Positions 31,640 through 44,632 of a DNA stretch of 64,000 nucleotides are shown here, piece by piece (within the stretch, counting starts at the first letter, position 1; each line of letters starts with the position of its first letter). The position numbers and the translations under genes are program-made. The notes beneath the pieces were generated by a model. That model made no database searches. It saw only the letters and a program-made list of their open reading frames with translations, and was not told the origin of the DNA. The DNA lies in the NCBI GenBank assembly GCA_030789695.1, contig CM061139.1, forward strand, positions 5,533,878 through 5,597,877, written 5' to 3'. This DNA is from Scilla litardierei (taxonomy: Eukaryota; Streptophyta; Magnoliopsida; Asparagales; Asparagaceae).

Positions 31640-32825
31640 ATCTCATCCTCGAGTTCCCAGGTAGACTCTCCTGGTGACTACCAGTGCCACATAATCCTCA
31701 CCAGATTGATTGACTTCTTCCTCAGCATCTTCTGCCTTCGGTCTAGAATAGCCACCGGCTGCTGATCCTATCTCTGAGAAGTCGACGACATGATCAGGAT
31801 TCCCAACACACCTCCTGAGTTACGATATGTGGAACACATTATGTACTCATTCAAGAGACGCTGGCAAGGAAATCCTATAGGCCACCTCTTTAACATGAGC
31901 TATGACTTCGAAAGGTTCAATATATCTTGGGCTTGGCTTCCCTTATCTTCCAAAATGGATCAGCCCTTGTGTTAGTGAGATCTTCAAAAATACTAGCTCG
32001 CCTGGCTGAAACTCTAAGTGTCACCTCTTCGCATCCACCCAGTGCTTATAACGGTTTTGGGCTATGCGAAGATTATATCTGATGACTCTTACAACATCCA
32101 CGGTTTCAGTGATCATATCTGGGCCCAACAATTCACGATCCCCAACATCATCCCAACTAAGAGGAGATCGGCACTTCCTCCTATACAGAGTTGCAAATGG
32201 CGCCATGCCTATACTGGCTTGATAACTATTATTGTAAGCGAAGTCTACTAGATGTAGATGTTCATCCCAAGAGCACTTGAAATCCAGCATGCACGCCCTC
32301 AACATATCTTCTAGGATTTGAATTATCATCTCCGACTGACCTTCTGTCTGTGGATGGTATGCAGTGCTGAAACTCAGTTGAGTTTTCAAGATAGCCTGCA
32401 GACTTCTCCAAAAGTTAGATGTGAATCTAGTGTCACAGTCGGTGACTATGCATACTGGCACTCCGAGAAGCCTCACGATTTTTGCATACATGACTTAATC
32501 AGAAGCTAGACCAATAATAAATCAGGCATAAATATAAAACAGGGAACCTCACCTCCATATATCTCTTAGCAAGATGGTCTGTCGAGTGGCCCACTCGAAA
32601 AGGTATAAAGTGAGCTGATTTGGTCAATCGATCAATGATTACCCAAATAGCATCATTTCCTCGAGGAGTGCAAGGTAAGCGGGTCACGAAATTCATCGTT
32701 AGATGTTGCCACTTCCACTCTGGAATCGGAAGGGGCTGTAGTAGTCCTGCTGTTCTTTGGTGTTCGGCTTTGACTTGCTGACATGTTAAACATGAAGCTA
32801 CACTCCTAGCTACACTACGCTTCAT
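31640..32825 (-). pseudogene. E6 integrase and chromodomain remnant
   Basis: Minus strand. From 32825 leftward: the zinc-finger tail (SCLTCQQVKAEHQ), the core block HLTMNFVTRLPC, then VTDCDTRFTSNFW and STAYHPQTEGQSEM (32021-32491), and the linker ending NRYKHWVDAKR. The first catalytic Asp, normally in MDF, is Asn. A short unrelated insertion with a stop splits the core near 32495. Broken frames down to 31640 still show HNVFH-type sequence and WELEDEMREKYPHLF, the chromodomain-end signature of Tekay/Del elements. Confidence 0.75.
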
Positions 32826-32846
32826 GCCGTGCCACCAAAAATGTTG

Positions 32847-34440
32847 TCACAGATCACGATACATTTTGGTGCCTCCGGGATGGATAGAATAAGGTGAGCT
32901 ATGAGCTTCTCTCAACAGTTCATCCCGAATGTCAACTGATGGCACACAAATTCTGCTCCCAGAACGCAGCGACCCATCTTCTTGAATACAGAAATCATTG
33001 CGAAGTCCGGCCTCAGTCTTCTCTCGGATCTTCTTTAACTTTCCATCTCCAGACAGAGCTGCCTTAATCCTTTCAATCAAATCAGATTGAACTTGCAAAT
33101 TCATCATCACTACTGATGTATCAGGTAAGACAACTTTAATCTCTATCTGCCGAATATCACCCCAGAGTTCTCTCTGTGCTATCAACATCATCATTGTTGG
33201 CATGCAACTAAGAGCATCAGGTACTACGTTGACTTTCCCTGGATGATACTGAAGATCTATATCATAATCAGCCATCAACTCGAGCCATCTGCGCTACCTC
33301 ATATTCAGCTCTTTCTGAGTGAACACATACTTCAAACTCTTGTGATCTCTGTATATCTTTACACGTTCACCGAGAAGAAAATGCCTCCACAACTTCAATG
33401 CAAATACCATTGCTGCGAATTCCAAGTCATGTGTAGGATAGTTCCTCTCATAAGTCTTCAACAGCCTAGAAGCATAGGCTACTACCCGACCATGTTGATG
33501 GAGAACACATCCTAATCCTCTGCCTGACGTGTCACAGAAAATCTCATATCCACCTGAACGGTCTGGAATCGTCAAGACATGTGCAGTGATCAATTTATGC
33601 TTCAGTTCATCAAATGCTTGCTGACATTCCTCTGACCAATTGTAAGCAACATTCTTCTTGGTTAGATGAGTCATCGATGCCGCAATCTTAGAGAAATCCT
33701 TGATGCACTTCCTGTAGTACCCAGCCAATCCCAAGAAACTTTTGATCTCTGTGACTTACTTAGGAACTGGCCACTTCTCCACTGTAGCAACCTTATCTGG
33801 ATCTACAGCTATCCCATCTCCTGATACAACATGTCCCAGAAAAGCAACTTTGGTCAGCCAAAACTGACACTTGCTATACTTAGCATATAACTGGTGATGC
33901 CTCAGAGTTTCCAGAACTATCCTCAGATGCTCAGCATGATCTTCCTCTGACCTTGAGTACACCAAAATATCATCAATGAAGACGACCACAAACTTATCCA
34001 AGTACTCATAGAAGACTTGGTTCATCAATTCATGAATGTGGCTGGTGCATTAGTAACGCCAAAAGGCATCTAAAAACTCATAATGACTATAACGGGTTCG
34101 AAATGCAGTCTTCAGAATATCTGATCCTCTGACCTTCACATGGTGATACCCACTTCTCAAATCCAGCTTCGAATATACACGTGATCCACCCAGCTGATCG
34201 AAGATGTCATCAGTCCTAGGAAGAGGATACGTGTTCTTCATAATAATCTTGTTCAATTCCCGGTAATCGATGCACATCCTACGATATCCGTCCTTTTTAT
34301 TCACCAAGAGTATTGGCAAACCCCACGGTGAAACACTTGGTTGTATACGACCACGCTCTGACAAATCCTTCAACTGACTACGAAGCTCTGCTAACTATGG
34401 AGGAGCAAAAAACAATATGGAGGCTTTACAATCGGTAGAG
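32847..34440 (-). pseudogene. E6 reverse transcriptase and RNase H, decayed
   Basis: Minus-strand pieces 34050-34373 (RT start: [34 protein letters not shown]), 33756-34028 ([15 protein letters not shown], the active-site box, then [11 protein letters not shown]), 33294-33734 (RNase [46 protein letters not shown]) and 32847-33278 (end of RNase H and integrase start: QYHPGKVNVVPDALS, HSSPYSIHPGGTKMYRDL). Stops and frameshifts separate them, so no functional polyprotein can be made. Confidence 0.85.
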
Positions 34441-34455
34441 TGCTAGGAATCAGAG

Positions 34456-34989
34456 CTATGGAGAACTCCAAAGATCTATCCGGGGAAGTCCATAGATATT
34501 ATCTGGGAAGACATCAGGAAAATCCCAGACTACCCTCGGAGATACTGGTTCAGTTTCCATCTCCATCATCACTTCTACTGGGTTAGCCTTAAACTTCAAC
34601 GGTTCAAGGTAACTACTACCACTAAGGAATTCAAATTCTGGATGATTAGGAATCTGAAATATTATCTTCTTGAGTCTACAATCTATAGTGGCATAGAACA
34701 TCCCTAACCAGTCTATTCCAAATACTGCTTCGATGTGAGGCATCTCCATCACTAAGAAATCTGCATACAGTCTACGTCCACAAATCTCTACAGGACAATG
34801 TCGGTATCCTGAAGAACTGCAGATCACTCCACTCCATGTATGGATATTCCAACTAGAAGCAAAGGAATCTACTACTAAAGAATTTCTAGTAACAAACTGT
34901 TGGGACAGGAAGCAATGTGATGCTCCTGAATCAAAAAGTGACAAGGCAGGGAAGGAAGCAACTCTAATAACACCTAAGAGAATAAACAT
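34456..34989 (-). pseudogene. E6 aspartic protease
   Basis: The active-site motif LFDSGASHCFLS (DSGAS) lies near the N-terminus, and AVFGIDWLGMFYATIDC matches the usual DILGMDWL..Y.A.IDC block of chromovirus proteases. The open frame continues into a PDVFPD block that leads toward RT, then stops early. Confidence 0.8.
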
Positions 34990-36200
34990 AAACTAACAAA
35001 AGAGTCTAATCATCATAATCACATCAACAAATATAACATACTATAATGGAAATAAGAAAGCATTCATTACTGAAAATAAATAGGTACCAGTGATAACACG
35101 ACCGGTGTCCTCTACCTCAATAGCTGACATGGTGAAAGCATGACGCCTCGGTGCCACTCTCCTGCGGTCTGCTGTTGCTGGGAAGGTCTAGGTGGTCCTC
35201 TTGGAGTCACTGTACCAGGTGGTGGTGGTGGTGGCAGTGGAAGCCTCTGTGGAGCTGGTTGAAGTGTCATCTGCTGCATTGGCCGGACTGCCACTGGTGC
35301 CACTGGGCCCGAAGTCTGCCCCTGCTGAGGACACTGCCTACTGAGGTATCTCGACGGACCACATGTAAAACACTACCCTACCATAAACTTGCAATCCTTC
35401 TGCTCATACCCAGACTTTCCACAAAATCTACAGGACACTCTCCACTGTGGTGCTGGTGGAGCTCCAGGCCTCAGGAACTGAGTGGTCTGAGTAGGCCTCG
35501 GGAAACTCCTCTACTGACCAACATGGTGCCTCTCCCACACTCTTCGAATGTGTCTCATGCATCTTGGCTGCCTCCAGTAAGGCACTATAGGTAGGCAGCA
35601 TCGAGGTCGACATCGCTACTTTGAACTCAGGATCCAACCCTATCCTGAATCATCTAGCTCTAGTGTGCTCTGACTGTACCAACTCTGGAGCAAACTTGCT
35701 CATTAGTGAGAACTCTGCATCATAAGCATCCACGCTCCACCGTCCCTGTGTCAGGTGCTCGAACCTCAAACGCAGCTCATCCTTCTTCGTCTCTGGAAGG
35801 AACTGAGCCTCAAACAGCTCTCTAAACTTCTCCCATGAGATCGGCTTGGTCAAATGTAGCTACTGAGCATCCCACCAATCTCGTGCCTGGTTAGCTGCCT
35901 CTTCGCGGTATCCATCCATCTATCTCTCGGGTATCCCACAACCTCCAGTTCATCCTCAAAATGCCTAATCCACTCGTACACTTCCAGAGGACTCTCCTTA
36001 CCCGAAAAACACTTCGGGTGTAAAGCTCTAAATTGTCTGATACCCACAGGCTTCGGTGGCACACCACTAGCCACATTATCCTCCATCTGATGCATACGTT
36101 CCAGGATCCCTATCAGAATCTTCCCCATCAGGGAGGCCTCAGATGATGCATCATCAGAAGCAGGGGTCCTGTTCTCGGACGATCCATTTCCCGGATCCAC
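34990..36200 (-). pseudogene. E6 gag, decayed
   Basis: Minus-strand pieces: FRALHPKCFSG and EVYEWIRHFEDELEV (about 35850-36130), SWEKFRELFEAQFLPETKKDE and LTQGRWSVDAYDAEF (35650-35853), and a Pro/Gln-rich tail (35112-35303). These are chromovirus Gag landmarks. Several stops interrupt the frame, and the zinc-knuckle region (about 35340-35430) is damaged. Confidence 0.75.
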
Positions 36201-36327
36201 TCTGCAAGAATGAACATGGAAAACAATGTTCAGTACCAAAATTACGAAGTATAATGTTGGAGCTTTACTTTTACTATTCTTACGTGTATCGCAGAGTGAA
36301 CTGACCTGCATGGGCCACCACAAAAAC

Positions 36328-39069
36328 TGTCACGCCCTGCTCTCCCAAGTACGGGAGGTGTAGCTGATGAGGCCGTCGTAGTATTCATACTCAGGCTTCG
36401 AGCCCTCTTTTCTAAATACTACAGGCATTGGTTTTTTTGTGGTTAAATAAAATAATTAAGCATGCCACTGCAACAACACTGGAATAATACAAGACGGAAA
36501 GTAAAGTACTCCAACAGAATATAAAAATTCGCAGTACTGAAAAGGAAAAACAACAACACAGAACATTACATTACATTGTACAACATATACATACATCAGC
36601 TGTACAAGGGGTACAAAAGTGGGGTACAACAAAAGAAGAAAACCCCAAACCCAAAAAGTACAAAAAGGTCCACACCTTGTACAACACACCCACTAGTCTA
36701 ACATCGGGAAGTCCAACTGGACAAGTTCGCCCGTAGGCTCTACCTCTGTAGTACTAGCATCGGTCTCAGACTCCGAAACCCACGCAGTCTGCTCGGGTCT
36801 CACACCTAAAAATCACAAAGTGGGAATCGTCAACACGTGACCCAGTAGGAACTCCTAACTCTCTAGTAGGACCCAGTTTTTATAACCGGTACTCTAATTA
36901 GACAACTATCTATCAGTGTCACATCAACTACAGAATTTATGCAGAAATTAAAGAACCGAACATAAGTGCTGGAAATAAATAAAAGAAAGCAGAACTGGAG
37001 TACAATTACTAATTAAATTAATTAAAAATAAAACTTTAATTCTGATTTGGAAACCTGAGTAAACTGTAGGACTCTAAGGAGACGAACTTCATCCAGGGTG
37101 GGTGAAAAGTGGTACCACCACCAGCGACATGGGCACTGGAGGGGCCTCTCGTAACTCCCCCTACCCGAACGGATCAAGGTATGGGAGTGAGACAAATCTT
37201 AGTTTTTCAGTGGAAAACGGAGAAAACCATCAGTTACCAGACATGGTGCAACACGGACACACCACCGGCCTCTCTAACCCTCTCAAACTCCCCTTACGGG
37301 AGTGACACATCGGGTGAGAAATTACATAAAATGTCTGCTCCTTAACACCTAAAATTAACCCGTGTTTTTCCCAAACCCACATCTAGAGTCTCACCCATTT
37401 TAGAATGGATCGAGCACTCCGATATTATCTCTCTCTACATCTCTCTCAGTTTTTAGAACATTTCATCATTTCGTCATTGAATCGTTTAGCGGTCTTGACA
37501 ACCGCTTTCACTTCATCTTGACACAAATATCTCATCATCATTTTCACATGGAACTTAACATATGAAAAACTTGATGGCAGAATTTAAACAAAACTTAAGA
37601 TGACAACACAAGGCATAATAGTAGCATGATACTTGAATCTGTCTAAATTGTTACAGCAGAAAGAACAGTATTTTCAACATATCTTCAGTCATAATTAGTC
37701 TCTAGTCCCTTCACAAAAGTTATAGGAAATTTTCTTCTGATTTTCTTAGTATCGTAGATTGTAATTTTTGGATTTTTCTACTATTTTTATGAATTTTCTA
37801 AGTTACTGTCCGGTGCTAAGTAAATTTCCAGCACATGAATTTTTCCACTAAATCTAGTTTCTAACATGGTTGGATGCCACATTAACATAACTATACTAGC
37901 ATGATAAATAAGGTTACAACATTTACAAATCATTAACATACTTCCAACTTTTCAAGGAGGATATTTTTACCATTAACATATGTCATACAAATATGGTTAT
38001 ATAACTTGCAACTTCTTATTTAATGAAACTAGCATATAAACCAACTCTCTAAACATAACCAACTACAATCCAACACTCTTTTAGCAAGTTAACATATTTC
38101 TCATTCTGTCAATTTTACAACATGGCATAGTATTACTAATTTATAAATATGAAAACATAATGAAAACAAAACATACTAATCTTATTATTTAAAATACAAC
38201 ATGCCACCAAATTAAAGCAATCAACATGGAAACAAAATGAAAGTTACTAAGATTTGGTAAAAATCATGGCATAGATCCTAGTATAACTTACAACGCATAG
38301 TTTCTGCACTAAATTTTATATGACATGCTAACTTAAATTAAGCCCATAGTTCTAAAATTAAATCCTACTAAAATGTTAGAGCTCCTACATCAAAAGTCCT
38401 CCTAATATTCCTTGGCCCTTCTTCTCCTTGAAGAACTTGGGCCTCCTTGGTTTCCTCCTCCAAGCTCCTAGCTTAGCTCCAATTTGTTGGATTTTTGAAG
38501 AGTATTGGGATGAATTTTGGAGTTCGGATGATGAGGAAAGAGCGAGGGTTCTTGATGGTGAAATGGGTGGTGTTTAGGGAGGAGAATAGTGGTGCAAAGG
38601 GTGGTGCAAATGGAGGAAAGGGGGATTGGAAAATTTCGGCCTGGTGTAGGGGGAGAGAGAGTGAGGGTGAATGAATGAGAGACTTTTGATTTTTTGGTTT
38701 TCTTTTGATTTCTGTTTTTCTCCCAAATAATCTCATCTACTCATTTGGTCAAGGGTTAAGACAGGTGTCTTTCTTCTCATCATGCAAGAAGACACACAAC
38801 CATGTTATGTGTCATGGCTACAAAAATTTTGAATTTGTATTTGTGGAAAATAAAAATACATGATGCAATACACTATACATCTTATATACATGGTATTTCA
38901 TCTAAATACTTCTATTTACTAATACCAAATGACGAGTTTAAAATCTTTTAAAAATATTTCCTCAACTAAAATAATTAAAGAAATATACGAGGACACTCCC
39001 AAAAATAATACGTACGCATTTAGCCAAGATACATATAAACGTGCGTACATTATCATTAGGGTCATTACA
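36328..39069 (-). repeat. E6 5' LTR
   Basis: About 2.7 kb. Minus strand: starts TGTAATGACCC at 39069 and ends GGGCGTGACA at 36328. The following TGGTGGCCCATGCAGG, shared with E8 (44632 onward), marks the LTR edge in both. A short spliced-looking acidic reading (36693-36807) lies near its end. Only the first 1.0 kb is backed by a second copy, so the 36328 end is inferred. Confidence 0.6.
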
Positions 39070-39846
39070 TTTTAAGATCGATTTGAATTCTTTTTAGCCA
39101 CGTAACACATTTGTTATATTTACTTTGGCTATAGAATTCTGGGTGTAATCCAAACTCCACTAATTTTCGTAGTGAGTTGGAAACTTGTTTTTTTTTGTGG
39201 ATTCCCTTTGTTGTAAGGGACGGGGAAATCCTAGACAAGTCTAGGTGGCTGGAAATCCTGGTCAATGCTAGGTGTTATCCTAACGAGTAGAGTTAGGTAA
39301 TTGTATTGCTAAGGAAATAGTGGAAAAATCTCGTACCGGATTGGTCGGGGACTGGACGTACCCAAGTTGTGGGGAACCAGGATAAAAATCCGTGTCTTTG
39401 CGTTTGCATTTTTATGTGATTGTATATCTTTGTTCAAGTAATTTTATCTGCTAACAATTATATTTTTGTAATCAGTTGTTTATATTACTGCAAAGTTAAC
39501 TCTTTTATTTCGCTGTGCAAAAAGATCTAATTGTGTATTAAGATCATTTGTTTGTAATCTTATCATTATATTATCTCATTCTTCCGCAGAGTTTGCACTA
39601 AAAATTCTCTGGGAGTCGACTACCAGTTTGAGGGAGTCAACTACCTGCTATGAGATCACTCTGTTAACATTCTTTATAAGATTACCTTTTTGATTAAGAA
39701 CCAAGCGTAGATTACTCTACTTGGTTTCTTAGGCAACATTAGAAGGTTTTTAATTGTGCTAATCAACGAACGAAAAAGTTTACTATTTGCACAACACTAT
39801 TCAAACACCCCTTTTTAGTGTTGTTTGCCATCCACAGGATACAACA
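39070..39846 (+). mobile_element. E5-family LTR, right copy, left-truncated
   Basis: Closely similar to 28352-29133, including GGGAGTCGACTACC (39611) and the end GGATACAACA (39846). Probably the 3' LTR of E5, with the body of E5 lost. Confidence 0.7.
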
Positions 39847-40252
39847 AAAATCATTCCCTAAGTTTTCAAGGTCAAAATCCTAGCTTTATAGGTATACTAG
39901 TCGACTAGACTAACACCCAAATGACTATCTATAATGCCTGAAAATTAGCTAGCTTGTAGAAAAGTAGTCGACTATAGTTATTGAGCTAGTGGACTATTTC
40001 ATAAGAGGAAATGAACTGTAGTCGACTAGTTCTACAGAGCCTAATTAGCTCTTCAAACATGACTGGACTAGCCGACTAGAGTTCAACAAATAGTTGACCA
40101 CGATAATCTCTAGTCGACTAGTAACTAGCCGTTGTCCTATAATAGGAATATTTTTACTAGCTGTTTTTACTGTTTTAATGGGCATTTCTGGAATTTTACC
40201 AAGCCAATTTTGCATGCTATGTACGTACGTATGTATGTATGTATGTATGTAT
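39847..40252. other. LTR-like fragment with TAGTCGACTA palindromes
   Basis: No gene. Five TAGTCGACTA-type palindromes (39896-40120) and CCTATAATAGG resemble a Copia LTR promoter region. It ends in a GTAC/GTAT microsatellite (40219-40252) at the E7 boundary. Confidence 0.5.
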
Positions 40253-41363
40253 TGTTGGATCTCCTGTCACACCAAATACACTAGAGGGGGTGAATAGTGT
40301 AAATCACGACGATATTGCAAAATTAGAAGTAAATAAAAGATTGCAATTAGAGTGCTGAAATAAATGAACACAATCCAGAGAATTCTAAACACAAACACAG
40401 AGATTTATCCTGGTTAGGATCCTTATGATCCTATGTACAATCCTCTACCCCAAGAGATTTGAATCCACTAAAACACCTGTTCCCGGCAAGTAATCAACAT
40501 ACAAAGATGTCAACACTCCCCTTGTTGCAAATTTGTACAATATCTTCAACAAGAGATTCCCCAAATAAAGTAAAGAAAGAGTATGAAACAATATCACCAT
40601 AGCCTTGATAATGTAGGAATTATGACGCAAGGTTGGTGATGGATTCTCCAAGGTTCTGGATGAGAATTGAATGTAGAACACACTTGGAAAATGGACTTCT
40701 AATTGAGGAAGAATTTCTGCAGAGGTTCCCCAACGAAATCTAAAAATCACTCACTTTTAGAGAGAGAAAGTAAACTTAAGAAGAGAGAATGTGTGTGAAT
40801 TTTCGTGCTTTTAGGCAGGAGTCTGGGGATCTATTTATAGCCCAAAAGGTAGTTTTTGAACGTTGGACAACTGCCTAATCATTTAAAATATCTGAATCTT
40901 TAAAAATGACTGGTAGACTAACAAAGTCTATTAGTCGACTACAAATTTGAAATTTAGAAATTTGTAGGAAAATGATCCGAGAGACTTTAAAATAGGTCTG
41001 ACAAAGTTTTAGGATTAAAATATTTTAATATTTAAATTAGTCAATTAGCACTATGGATTGGTCGACTAATTGGATTTTTGACATGATTTTTTGAAGACGG
41101 ATCCTAAACGACTAAGAGAGATCATCATCAAGGCTTTTACATTATAAGTATATGCAAGAGAAAAAATAAAGATTACATCTCTTTTTACAAGATACAAAAT
41201 ATCATCGATGTGCTTTGTCTTGTAATGGATGCTTTTTGCAACTTGCATACTTGATGATTGTCTTAGTTGTTTGTGCTATAATATCTGCATATATAAAGTT
41301 AGTGCATATAAAATAATATGTTTTTATCATCAAAACCATATGAGGAGTTGTGAGTTTCCAACA
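40253..41363 (-). mobile_element. 3' LTR of Copia E7
   Basis: Minus strand: begins TGTTGGAAACTC at 41363, directly after the polypurine tract AAAAAGGGGGGATAA (41364-41378), and ends GGAGATCCAACA at 40253 after TTCACCCCCTCTAG. TATAAATA (minus) is at 40832-40839, and TTAGTCGACTAA-type palindromes are at 40930-41075. Only about 60 bp of internal sequence remains before E8 starts at 41425. Confidence 0.75.
40832..40839 (-). promoter_or_regulatory. TATA box in E7 LTR
   Basis: TATAAATA on the minus strand, downstream of the TTAGTCGACTAA palindromes in transcription order. Confidence 0.6.
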
Positions 41364-44210
41364 TTATCCCCCCTTTTTGATGATTTTAGACACATTGAAT
41401 ATAATATTATAAAAAGATGTTATTTGTAACGACCACTTTCCGGCGTACGTATTTTTAAGGCGTATGTTGTTTTGTGAGCGGATATTCGTATTAGTCTTTA
41501 TTTTCTTATTTCCGTAGCTTGGACGCGCGACCGGACCCCGGATTCACGATCCTCTCCGAGGCGCGATCGCCCCAGTTCCTTCTTTTTAATTTTTGGATGT
41601 CGGGGCACAAATTTGTAATAATCCATTATCATTATTATATTAGTTTAGACATATTAATAGTATATACTGATTTTTTAAACTATTGTTTTATGTTTTTAAA
41701 TGGTGGGTTACGTATTAAGTTTTGTTTTATAATTATAACCTTATGACCTCATAAACATTTGTTAATAACCTTATGAACTTTTGTTATTAAAGGACCTTAA
41801 CCGAACACCTTTACTTGCTGTCACTTCCCAATGAGACCAACATCAATCTTATACTTTGGGTACAACGGAACAAATCAAAAATTAAATTAAAAAAAAACGA
41901 ATCCCAAATTTTGTTAGAATCGATTTTTATTAAAAGAAAAATCTAATCATATCTCGTAACATCCCAACGTTTTTCTTCCCTCTGACCCGTTCTCCTATAA
42001 CTACTCCCTATAAACCGTCCCCTCTCTCCCCACTCACCCACGTGCAAGCCCCCAGCCTATCTAATAAATAAACCTATATGAATAAAACCCCAGGCTAACT
42101 TTTTAGCATACCCTATTGTCACTTTATAAAACCTAGGCTAACTCTTTCACAGGCCGAGCATTTCAAACCTCACATATACTAATATTTTATAAACCCCAAA
42201 GGCTCTCACACACAGACTCAACCTACACTATTTCTTTTTATATAAAACCCTAGCTATTATAACCCTAGAGGCCTAAAACCACAGCCGCCCCCTTCCTCAT
42301 TTCTTCTCCACGCGAAGAGCAGTGGGCTCTTCCTCATCTTTGCATGCGAACCCAGCGGTCTTGCCCTCTCCTCCGAGAGGCCTCACAACCGCCGCATGCG
42401 GCAACCTCCTCCAGCGCCCATCTTTTTCCCCCGCCACCTGCCCCTCTCAACATCGGCCACTCATCCTCTCCGGCGCACCTCCCCATCTCATCCCCTCCAC
42501 GCAGCGGCTTCATCCCCTCACGGCATCACACCTTCGCACCCCCCGACACTACCAACGCCGGTGAGCCCTACATGACCTCGTCCACCGCCACCGACTGCCG
42601 GCGTCCCCCACATACTGCCTCCCTCTTTCCGCTGCCCAGCAGGCCGCAACAGCCCGATCACCATGCCGGTGACCTGATCAACCTCCGAACGTCCTCCGTC
42701 CATAAAGTCGCCGCCGCCCAGCCCTTCTCAGGATGTCTCCGGCCAAACGCACGCCTAGACCCCTCTCTAGCCCCGCGCGGTTTGCCATGATGCTGATCTC
42801 TCGCTGTCCGCTCATAGCTGCCGTGACCCCTTTCAGATCCGCGGTGGCCGCCCCCTCTGCCGGAGCCGCTGCCGCACCGTTCACGTAAGTGGCTTATACG
42901 TGGTTTTATATTGGATAGTGGTAACCGCATGTTAGTTGAGGTGTTATATGTATATAGGTATAGATATTTATATGACAGTATCAACTTAGCATGTTAGTTA
43001 CTCTTAATCAATATTTCATGTATTAGTAAGTTGGACGTGTGCTTACTGTTAGCCAGTAGCTAGGGTTTTATAATCTGTCCATTGTGTCAACCTATAACAT
43101 CATTACCTATATATTTAGTTAGTTCTTATCATGATGCCAGATAGCTTCGTTATCAATTCTTAGATGGGCAGTAGCAGCTCTTGTGGTAGGTTAATACTTG
43201 TACGGTGATGTTTAATAATGAATGTTATGGTATGAATACCCCCAGGATAGAGAACCTAATAAAACGGATCGATTATACGTCGTAGTAACTGTTTATAACA
43301 TTGTTATGATCAAAAACAGATTAATCTGAAATTTTGTTTTATCAAACCAGCAAACCGTCACCACCGTAGCGTAGTGCCCGTCAAGACGATTCTGACGACA
43401 CCAAGAACGACGAAATCAGGCAAGTGTGCAATTAAATATGAATTTTTGAAGTTAGTGCTAATTACGTCATTTCTACTTTAATCTGTATATCTTGAAAACT
43501 GCACGTAAAATGACACATGAAACTGTTTCCATAATGTCCTAGACTAAAAATGTGACATTTTGATATATAACTTGATATGTTTCCAATTTTAGACGTTAGC
43601 AGAGAAATTGTTTCATATAACCAATAAACCGTCTCGACACCCCTTAAATTTTTGTAAATGTTGTGCAATAATGAAACATTGACGACTTGAAATGAATGAA
43701 TGAACATCTTGCTTGGTCATTAGAGAGTGACATCGTGAAATCGTGCGCCTCGAAGGCGGTATCGTGATATCGTGATGTCGTGTGAGTCGACTAGGCCGGC
43801 TCGTGTTCCGGCAAACTTTTGGGTGGGGTTAGGGTTGAGCGGCCACTAGGCGTATGAAGGGTACTCTCCTCAAGAGCACCACCCGCACGCGATGGGTTAG
43901 CGTCAATCACGGTAAGCCCCGTGAGAGGAACGACCTTCTCATCACGACCTAAAGGCGAGAACCCTATGAGTGATAGAAAACACTGACATGAAATTGTAAT
44001 TGCCATGCTAACAATGTTTAAATAAATGCCATTACTTTACTTCAACCTGCTTAGAACTACCATGCTAGGGTTGTTTAATTTTACTTCGCTGTTAAATTGT
44101 CATCCCTTGAAATGTTGTTGTGGACACCTTAAATGCAAACAATTGTCATTTCTAAATTCATATTATATGCACACCTTGCCTTGGTTTCTGACCTTTGCTT
44201 GCAGACCTTG

Positions 44211-44246
44211 CTGACATACATTCATGTCTTTTTGAATGTATGTCAG
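44211..44246 (+). other. Perfect 13-bp stem-loop in E8 LTR
   Basis: CTGACATACATTC (44211-44223) pairs perfectly with 44234-44246 around a 10-nt T-rich loop. It lies eight bases after a likely splice acceptor and directly before the acidic reading. Confidence 0.7.
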
Positions 44247-44343
44247 ATCTTGAGCCGGAGTCTCAGGAGGATCCTTTGGAGACGCTTGACTTAGCGAGTC
44301 AGCAGTTCACCGTTGACGCCGAGTCCTTCCCTGCGGAGGGCTA
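44245..44343 (+). other. Possible short acidic terminal exon in E8 LTR
   Basis: After the hairpin, the frame D-L-E-P-E-S-Q continues through LASQQFTVDAESFPAEG to TAG 44341-44343 (about 32 residues, strongly acidic). A splice acceptor precedes it. E6 LTR has an acidic reading in the matching place (36693-36807, ending LVQLDFPMLD). This may be a conserved LTR-encoded tail or chance; no family recognised. Confidence 0.3.
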
Positions 44344-44632
44344 GACCTACCCGTTGCTGTTTTCATTAGGTTACTTCTAGTACTTTTGTTTGTGTACGTT
44401 CCTTCGCTGTACTTTAGCCCTGTTTTGGTTTGTCGTTTAATTTTGTGTATGGACTTAATGTTCCTGGATGTGACTTTTATCTTTTGAATGTATTTTTATT
44501 GTTCTGAAAAGCACGCAAGAACCTGCCTTATTGTTAACACCACGCTTATTAGACTCGAGCGTCACCGCTCCAGTCCAAGCGGACCGCGTAACGTTCTCGT
44601 TTCCGGTGTCTTTTGGGAAGCGGGGCGTTACA

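Larger units (their letters stand above)
30486..39069 (-). mobile_element. E6: decayed Tekay-like chromovirus Gypsy element
   Basis: Minus-strand element. Its 5' LTR is 36328-39069 on the right; gag, protease, RT, RNase H, integrase and a chromodomain remnant run leftward; its 3' LTR at 30486-31507 is truncated. The LTR starts TGTAATGACCC, and the polypurine tract reads AAGGGTAGGA. The two LTR copies differ at many bases by eye, so it is older than E3 and E4. No target duplication is recognisable: the left flank is E5 gag, the right flank an E5 LTR copy. Confidence 0.8.
41425..44632 (+). repeat. E8 5' LTR
   Basis: Starts TGTAACGACCACTTTCC and ends GGGGCGTTACA. It contains repeated AACCCTAG (telobox-like) sequence and a GC-rich gene-like tract (42290-42884) ending in a good splice donor GTAAGT (42885), with acceptors CCAG (43350) and GCAG (44203) further on. 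The 44632 end is inferred from terminal sequence and from the leader shared with E6. Confidence 0.65.

Noticed and set aside
40219..40252. GTAC/GTAT repeat as a functional element
   Set aside because: Ordinary microsatellite at the E7 boundary, no further structure.
42322..42790. Pro/Ser/His-rich open frames of 80-148 codons as a host gene
   Set aside because: They lie in a GC-rich part of the E8 LTR, overlap each other in different frames and have no recognisable domain. Kept only as gene-like content of the LTR.
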